A stretch of DNA of 64,000 nt from Clostridia bacterium (GTDB lineage Bacteria; Bacillota; Clostridia; UMGS1883): positions 1 through 64,000 of the forward strand of contig JAFUOO010000004.1 of assembly GCA_017472685.1 (NCBI GenBank), given 5' to 3'. Made by a program: the position numbers and the translations under genes. Positions 59,326-64,000 of this stretch are shown one piece after another (positions within the stretch are counted from its first letter, which is position 1; each line of letters opens with the position of its first letter). Below the pieces are notes generated by a model. The model saw only the letters and a list, made by a program, of their open reading frames with translations. It was not told the DNA's origin and ran no database searches.

Positions 59326-61416
59326 ATGGCTAAAAGTCTTGTTATAGTTGAGTCGCCCGCAAAGGCGAAAAGCATAAATAAATATTTAGGCAAGAATTAT
59401 ACCGTCATGGCATCCATCGGTCATGTAAGGGATTTGCCCAAAAGCACCTTAGGTGTTGACGTTGAGGACAACTTTGAGCCCAAATACATCACCATCCGCG
59501 GCAAGGGCGACCTTCTTGCAAAAATGAAAAAGGCGGCAAAAAGTGCCGATAAAATTTATCTGGCAGCCGACCCTGACCGCGAGGGTGAAGCCATAAGCTG
59601 GCATTTAGCTCAGCTTTTGGAGCTTGACGAAAAGTCAAAATGCCGCATTACCTTCAACGAGGTAACAAAAAACGCTGTTGTTGCATCGCTCAAAAACCCC
59701 AGAAGCATTGACATTGACCTTGTAAACAGCCAGCAGGCAAGGCGTGTGCTTGACAGGATTGTGGGCTATAAAATAAGCCCCATTCTCTGGAAAAAGGTTA
59801 AGAGAGGGCTTAGCGCGGGCAGAGTGCAGAGCGCCGTTACAAAAATGATTGTTGACCGCGAAAAGGAAATTGAAAACTTTATTCCCAAGGAATACTGGAC
59901 AATTACATTGGCTCTTACCGACGAAAAGGGCAAGCATCCCTTTGAAGCGCGCTACTACGGCATAAACGGCAAGAAAAAGGAAATTACCTCCGACAAGGAC
60001 GCACAAAAAATTCTTGACACAGTAAAGGACAATGAGTACACCGTTACAAAGGCTACTTATTCCGAAAAGAAAAAGCACCCCCTTCCGCCCTTTACAACAA
60101 GCACTCTTTTGCAGGATGCAAGCCGTAAGATAGGCTTTACATCACAGCGCACAATGAGCGCGGCACAGATACTTTACGAAGGCGTTAATGTGCCGGGCAA
60201 GGGTCCTATGGGTCTTATCACATACATGCGAACAGACTCAATGCGTATCTCCACTGAGGCGCTCAGTGCAGTGAGAGAATTTATCGGCGAAAAATACGGT
60301 GCAGAGTATCTTCCATCTAAGCCCAACTACTACAAAACAGGCAAGGATGCACAGGATGCCCACGAAGCAATCCGTCCCACGGACTGCACCATAACACCCG
60401 ACATGATACAAAAGAGCGTAACAGCTGACCAGTATAAGCTCTACAAGCTTATCTGGGAAAGGTTTGTTGCCTGCCAGATGACAAGTGCACTCTACGACAC
60501 CATCGCGGCAGATATCAACTGCGGCGGCGTTACCTTTAAGGCATCGGGCAATGCAATAAAGTTCTATGGCTACCGCGCAGTATATATCGAAGGCAGCGAC
60601 ACCTTGGTTGAAAAGGACTCAAAGAAGCTTTTAAAGCTTACCGAGGGTCAGACGCTTCTTTTGGACACCATCACACCCGACCAGCACTTCACCGAGCCTC
60701 CCGCACGCTTTACCGAAGCCAGCCTTATTGAGGCAATGAAGGATGCGGGCATCGGTCGCCCCAGTACCTACACACCTACAATCACCACAATTATAGGCCG
60801 TGGCTACGTGGCACGCGAAAAGAAAATGCTCAAGCCTACGGAACTGGGCTCCATTGTAAACGAAATAATGCAGAAAAACTTTGAAAGCATTGTTGACGCG
60901 GAATTCACCGCTGCAATGGAGGCTGACCTTGACAAGGTTGAAGAAGGCGAAAGAGACTGGATTGACCTTCTCAAGGAGTTCTACAACCCCTTTAAGGTTA
61001 CTCTTGAAAACGCCGAAAAGAACATTGATAAGGTGCAGATTGCAGACGAGGTTTCCGACGAAATTTGCGACAAATGCGGCAGAAACATGGTTATAAAGGT
61101 AAGTAAGTTCGGCAAGTTCTTGGCGTGTCCCGGCTTCCCCGAATGTAAGAACACAAAGCCTATCATAAAGGACACAGGCGTTGAATGCCCCAAGTGTAAG
61201 GCAAGAATTGTGGAACGAAAGAGCAAAAAGGGCAAAAAGTTTTTTACCTGTGAAAATGCACCCCAATGCGACTTTCTGCTTTGGGACCAGCCCATTAAGG
61301 CAGCATGCCCCGTATGCGGCGGCATTATGGTTAAAAAGTACTTCAAAAAGGGCAGTGTAACTCTCTGCTCCAACCCCGAGTGCAGCTCAAATAAAGGCAA
61401 GAAAACTGAAGAATAA
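59326..61416 (+). CDS. topA: DNA topoisomerase I (type IA)
   Basis: 696 residues. The Toprim domain begins KSLVIVESPAKAKSINKYLG and has DPDREGEAISWH metal ligands. The active-site tyrosine is Tyr300 in YMRTDSMRIS. The C-terminus has three zinc-ribbon-like four-cysteine repeats (CDKCGRNMV with CPGFPEC; CPKCKARIV with CENAPQC; CPVCGGIMV with CSNPEC). It relaxes negative supercoils. It starts two bases after the dprA stop codon. Confidence 0.97.
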   Translation: MAKSLVIVESPAKAKSINKYLGKNYTVMASIGHVRDLPKSTLGVDVEDNFEPKYITIRGKGDLLAKMKKAAKSADKIYLAADPDREGEAISWHLAQLLELDEKSKCRITFNEVTKNAVVASLKNPRSIDIDLVNSQQARRVLDRIVGYKISPILWKKVKRGLSAGRVQSAVTKMIVDREKEIENFIPKEYWTITLALTDEKGKHPFEARYYGINGKKKEITSDKDAQKILDTVKDNEYTVTKATYSEKKKHPLPPFTTSTLLQDASRKIGFTSQRTMSAAQILYEGVNVPGKGPMGLITYMRTDSMRISTEALSAVREFIGEKYGAEYLPSKPNYYKTGKDAQDAHEAIRPTDCTITPDMIQKSVTADQYKLYKLIWERFVACQMTSALYDTIAADINCGGVTFKASGNAIKFYGYRAVYIEGSDTLVEKDSKKLLKLTEGQTLLLDTITPDQHFTEPPARFTEASLIEAMKDAGIGRPSTYTPTITTIIGRGYVAREKKMLKPTELGSIVNEIMQKNFESIVDAEFTAAMEADLDKVEEGERDWIDLLKEFYNPFKVTLENAEKNIDKVQIADEVSDEICDKCGRNMVIKVSKFGKFLACPGFPECKNTKPIIKDTGVECPKCKARIVERKSKKGKKFFTCENAPQCDFLLWDQPIKAACPVCGGIMVKKYFKKGSVTLCSNPECSSNKGKKTEE

Positions 61417-61419
61417 AAG

Positions 61420-61451
61420 TGTTGCAGGTTGCATTTTTGTAACCTGCAATA
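61420..61451 (+). other. Hairpin between topA and trmFO
   Basis: TTGCAGGTT / AACCTGCAA stem around an 11-base loop, followed by TATTT. It may be a weak attenuator; no strong T run. Confidence 0.45.
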
Positions 61452-61470
61452 TTTAAAATGAGGTGAAATT

Positions 61471-62784
61471 ATGCAGGAGTTAAAAATAATAGGCGGAGGC
61501 TTAGCAGGCTGTGAAGCGGCATGGCAGGCGGCACAGCGCGGAGTAAAGGTAAAGCTTTACGAAATGAAGCCCGTCTGCTATTCCGATGCACACACAAACC
61601 CCGACCTGTGCGAGCTTGTGTGCTCAAACTCCTTAAAGGGAGCAGGACTTGATAACGCCTGCGGTCTTTTAAAGGAAGAAATGCGCCGTATGGGCTCAAT
61701 TGTCATTGCCTGCGCCGACAAAACACAGGTGCCTGCAGGTGGTGCGCTGGCAGTTGATCGTGACAGGTTTGCCAGAGTGGTTACAGAAGCAATAAAGGCT
61801 CACGAAAACATTGAGGTTATAACTTCTCTTGTGGAGGACATTAACCCCGATGAATATACAATTGTTGCAACAGGCCCCTTAACCCACGGCAAGCTGTGCG
61901 ACGCAATTGCCCGCCTTACAGGCAGCTCTCATCTGTCCTTTTACGATGCGGCGGCACCCGTTATTGAAACCGAAAGCATTGACTTTGACAAGGTTTACAA
62001 AAGCGCGCGCTACGGAAAAGGCACAGCCGACTATATAAACTGTCCCATGGACAAGGACGAATACTTAGCTTTTTACGAGGCTCTCATAAATGCCGAAAAA
62101 GCTCCCGTGCACGAAAACATTGACAAGCCCAACGTATTTGAGGGGTGCATGCCCGTTGAAATAATGGCGTCACGCGGGGTGGACACACTTCGCTTTGGTC
62201 CCTTGAAGCCCAAGGGCTTACCTGACCCCAAAACAGGCCGCGAGCCCTATGCTGTTGTGCAGCTGCGGCAGGACAACACCGAGGGCACCATGTTCAACAT
62301 GGTCGGCTTCCAGACAAACTTAAAGTTCGGCGAGCAGAAGAGGGTTTTCTCCATGATACCCGGCCTCGGTAACGCTAACTTCCTGCGCTACGGCGTAATG
62401 CACCGCAACACCTATATAAACTCGCCACAGTGCCTTGAGCCCACCTTTGAAATGACACAGTATCCAAAGGTTTTCTTTGCAGGGCAGATAACAGGCGTTG
62501 AAGGCTATGTTGAGTCTGCGGCAAGCGGGCTTATGGCAGGCATTAATGCGGCGAAGGCAATAAAGGGCGAGGATAAAATTGTGCTGCCCACATCAACCGT
62601 TACGGGCGCACTGTCACGCTACATTACCGTTGGTCCGGTAAAGGGCACCTTCCAGCCCATGAACGCCAATTTCGGCATTATAGAGCACCACGTGGGCAGA
62701 ATTAAAAACAAAAAGGAAAGATACCTTGCAATAGCAGAGGAAGCGCTTCAAAGTCTTTCCGAAGCTTTGGAAAACGCAGAATAA
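61471..62784 (+). CDS. trmFO: Folate-dependent tRNA (uracil-54-C5)-methyltransferase
   Basis: 437 residues. FAD-binding start LKIIGGGLAGCEAAWQAA, then YEMKPV and CSNSLKG, all TrmFO features. It methylates U54 of tRNA using methylenetetrahydrofolate and FADH2. The catalytic cysteines fall in LCELVCSNS and in the ADYINCPMDKDEY segment. GAGGTG lies upstream of the ATG. Last gene of the dprA-topA-trmFO group, ending at a terminator. Confidence 0.96.
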   Translation: MQELKIIGGGLAGCEAAWQAAQRGVKVKLYEMKPVCYSDAHTNPDLCELVCSNSLKGAGLDNACGLLKEEMRRMGSIVIACADKTQVPAGGALAVDRDRFARVVTEAIKAHENIEVITSLVEDINPDEYTIVATGPLTHGKLCDAIARLTGSSHLSFYDAAAPVIETESIDFDKVYKSARYGKGTADYINCPMDKDEYLAFYEALINAEKAPVHENIDKPNVFEGCMPVEIMASRGVDTLRFGPLKPKGLPDPKTGREPYAVVQLRQDNTEGTMFNMVGFQTNLKFGEQKRVFSMIPGLGNANFLRYGVMHRNTYINSPQCLEPTFEMTQYPKVFFAGQITGVEGYVESAASGLMAGINAAKAIKGEDKIVLPTSTVTGALSRYITVGPVKGTFQPMNANFGIIEHHVGRIKNKKERYLAIAEEALQSLSEALENAE

Positions 62785-62788
62785 AATG

Positions 62789-62814
62789 AAAACTCCGCCG
62801 TGGCGGAGTTTTTT
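62789..62814 (+). terminator. Rho-independent terminator
   Basis: AAAACTCCGCC-GT-GGCGGAGTTTT with a six-T run, just after the trmFO stop. Confidence 0.93.
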
Positions 62815-62817
62815 CCA

Positions 62818-62850
62818 TACTTATTCACTATTCCTTATTACTTATTCCTT
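62818..62850. repeat. TTATTCC-type short repeat
   Basis: ACTTATTCACTATTCC and TTACTTATTCCTT, the same family as 40-81 and, on the other strand, 34856-34889 and 49590-49609. It separates the trmFO terminator from the convergent ylmC end. Confidence 0.75.
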
Positions 62851-63104
62851 CAATCCTCGTCACCTAATGTGACGAGGATTATATCTTCGCCTATTTTCTG
62901 TATCCTGTTCCAGGGGATAACAACGTCCTCACCTGCGGCAAAAAGCCCGAAAAAGCGCCTTTTTGCAGGTATGATTATGGCGTTTATCCTGCCGGAGGAC
63001 AAATCAACATCAATGTCGGTCATAAAGCCTAAGCGGTTGCCCGTTGTTATGTCGATAACCTCCTTGTGCCTGAAATCGGACGCACGGTTTGTATTCTGGT
63101 TCAT
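62850..63104 (-). CDS. YlmC/YmxH family PRC-barrel sporulation protein
   Basis: 84 residues with a PRC-barrel fold: VIDITTGNRLGFMTDIDVDLSSGRINAIIIP, then DVVIPWNRIQKIGEDIILV. The family is conserved in spore-formers and its biochemical role is unclear. ATG at 63104 follows AGGAAGGTG on the minus strand; an upstream in-frame start overlaps the divergent promoter region. The last codons are part of a 12-base hairpin AATCCTCGTCAC / GTGACGAGGATT (62852-62880) that may act in termination. Confidence 0.88.
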   Translation of the reverse strand: MNQNTNRASDFRHKEVIDITTGNRLGFMTDIDVDLSSGRINAIIIPAKRRFFGLFAAGEDVVIPWNRIQKIGEDIILVTLGDED

Positions 63105-63154
63105 AAAAACACCTTCCTGCGCAGGAATAATCTTAAAAAATGAGGAAAAAATGC

Positions 63155-63183
63155 TGTACAAAAGCAAATATTTGTTATATAAT
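63155..63183 (+). promoter_or_regulatory. Promoter of the gdpP-like gene
   Basis: TATAAT (63178-63183) with a weak TGTACA at 63155-63160, 17-base spacer, 36 bases before the start codon. Confidence 0.5.
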
Positions 63184-63218
63184 ACACTATGTATATGTAT
63201 GTTTTATGAGGGGTAACA

Positions 63219-64000
63219 ATGAATAAGAAAAACGGAATTTTTAATTTAATATTGAAAAACGGTCTCTTTATGTATTGTTTACTTGTTGCACTTTGCGCAA
63301 TAGGCATCTGCTTTTATAACATATTCGTGGGGCTGCTGCTTCTTAGCGTGAGTGTAATAACCTTTGTGCTTACTCTTAAGGCGGAAAAGAAGTCCCTTGA
63401 CGAAACCGTTAAATACTATTCCTCAATGGCTGATGTAAACAGCAAGTTTGACATAACAAAGGGTGTTACCATTGCCATGATTTCTGTGGGCACAGACGGC
63501 AAAATCAACTGGTGGAACGAGGCATTTTGTGCAATATGCCCCACCATTTCAATGCACGACGGCATAACAGAGCACATTCCCGCAATAACAATGGACCTTT
63601 TAAGTAAGATGGGCAACGGAGATGAATGCCGCATCGACCACGGCGAGAAGTGTTATCTTCTCACAAACGTGCCCTTTAAGGCAGACAACGCCACAGACAG
63701 CGCCTTTGTTATAACACTTAAGGACATAACAGAGCTTGAATACTACAAAAAGGAAGCCCGTGACATACGAACTGTTATCATGCACGTGCTTATCGATAAC
63801 TACGACGAGCTTTTAACCGAAGAGGGCGATGATGTTTCCTACCAGGCTGAAAAGGAAATTGAAACTCTCATTTTTGACTGGGTAAAGGGTCACGGCGGCA
63901 GCGTAAGGCATATTGAAAAGGGCAGATACATGTGTCTTTTCAACTCCGAAACACTTGAAAAAATAAAAAGCGATAAATTCGATGTGCTTGAAAAAGCCAA
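63219..64000 (+). CDS. gdpP: GdpP-type cyclic-di-AMP phosphodiesterase, N-terminal part (cut by window end)
   Basis: The first 260 residues are visible; the gene runs off the window. Two hydrophobic segments (about residues 16-35 and 38-55) are followed by a PAS-like domain (ISVGTDGKINWWNEAFC, about 85-170) and the start of a degenerate GGDEF domain (VLIDNYDELLTEEGDD, about 190 on). This is the layout of GdpP, whose DHH/DHHA1 phosphodiesterase domains would lie beyond the window. The enzyme hydrolyses c-di-AMP and so influences osmolyte transport and cell wall stress. GAGGGG precedes the ATG. Confidence 0.85.
   Translation, partial: MNKKNGIFNLILKNGLFMYCLLVALCAIGICFYNIFVGLLLLSVSVITFVLTLKAEKKSLDETVKYYSSMADVNSKFDITKGVTIAMISVGTDGKINWWNEAFCAICPTISMHDGITEHIPAITMDLLSKMGNGDECRIDHGEKCYLLTNVPFKADNATDSAFVITLKDITELEYYKKEARDIRTVIMHVLIDNYDELLTEEGDDVSYQAEKEIETLIFDWVKGHGGSVRHIEKGRYMCLFNSETLEKIKSDKFDVLEKA

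Noticed and set aside
1..64000. tRNA or rRNA genes
   Set aside because: No cloverleaf with a TTCGA-type loop and CCA-ready stem, and no rRNA-like stretch, was noticed on either strand; hairpins examined belong to terminators or repeats.

Overview
The window looks like chromosome of a spore-forming, Gram-positive member of the Clostridia, probably an uncultured gut lineage. The evidence is a complete spoIIAA-spoIIAB-sigF operon, a YlmC/YmxH-type sporulation protein, class III glutamine synthetase, AddB, TrmFO, a GdpP-type protein, AGGAGG-type ribosome binding sites and many secreted proteins with Gram-positive signal peptides. Assignment below class level is inference.

Layout. 0-6.5 kb: an autoinhibited Fic protein, small membrane proteins, a TPR protein, a PfkB sugar kinase and a YitT transporter-like protein. 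6.6-21.7 kb: a secreted carbohydrate/glycoprotein block with a GH2-like enzyme whose usual acid/base residue is changed, a LamG-like protein, two very large proteins with HExxH zinc-protease signatures (one with a hexapeptide beta-helix, one with a DUF5695-like region and a discoidin-like C-terminus), and a cytoplasmic GH127 beta-L-arabinofuranosidase. Together they suggest use of arabinose-rich, possibly hydroxyproline-linked, glycans. 21.8-26.7 kb: ComM/YifB, then a TPP riboswitch controlling a thiamine-binding protein and a ThiXYZ-type ABC importer. 27.1-28.6 kb: the sigma-F operon. 28.9-30.3 kb: a DUF6062 protein, a 58-residue protein and rpmE.

30.4-43.5 kb: a PBSX-like head-and-contractile-tail cluster in canonical order (terminase to XkdU). 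It has an intact -1 slippery site in the tail chaperone gene but no tape measure, fibre, lysis, integrase or repressor gene. A secreted ricin-domain HExxH protein follows with its own promoter. 45.8-64 kb: housekeeping genes glnN, a small alarmone synthetase, rimM-trmD-addB, an lrp-aminotransferase operon (minus strand), infC-rpmI-rplT with an AUC start for infC, a TrmH methyltransferase, dprA-topA-trmFO, ylmC and the start of gdpP.

The most unusual content is between the genes. At least nine intergenic regions hold chains of short hairpins with tiny loops, strung together by a constant heptamer (GCGATAT, ATGATAT or GTGAAGT); three larger copies have two oppositely oriented arms around a shared centre. 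A second family (two copies, about 160 bp) is a multi-hairpin element with compensatory base changes. Three further short repeat families occur, and three of these repeats are flanked by direct duplications of the host terminator or gene end.
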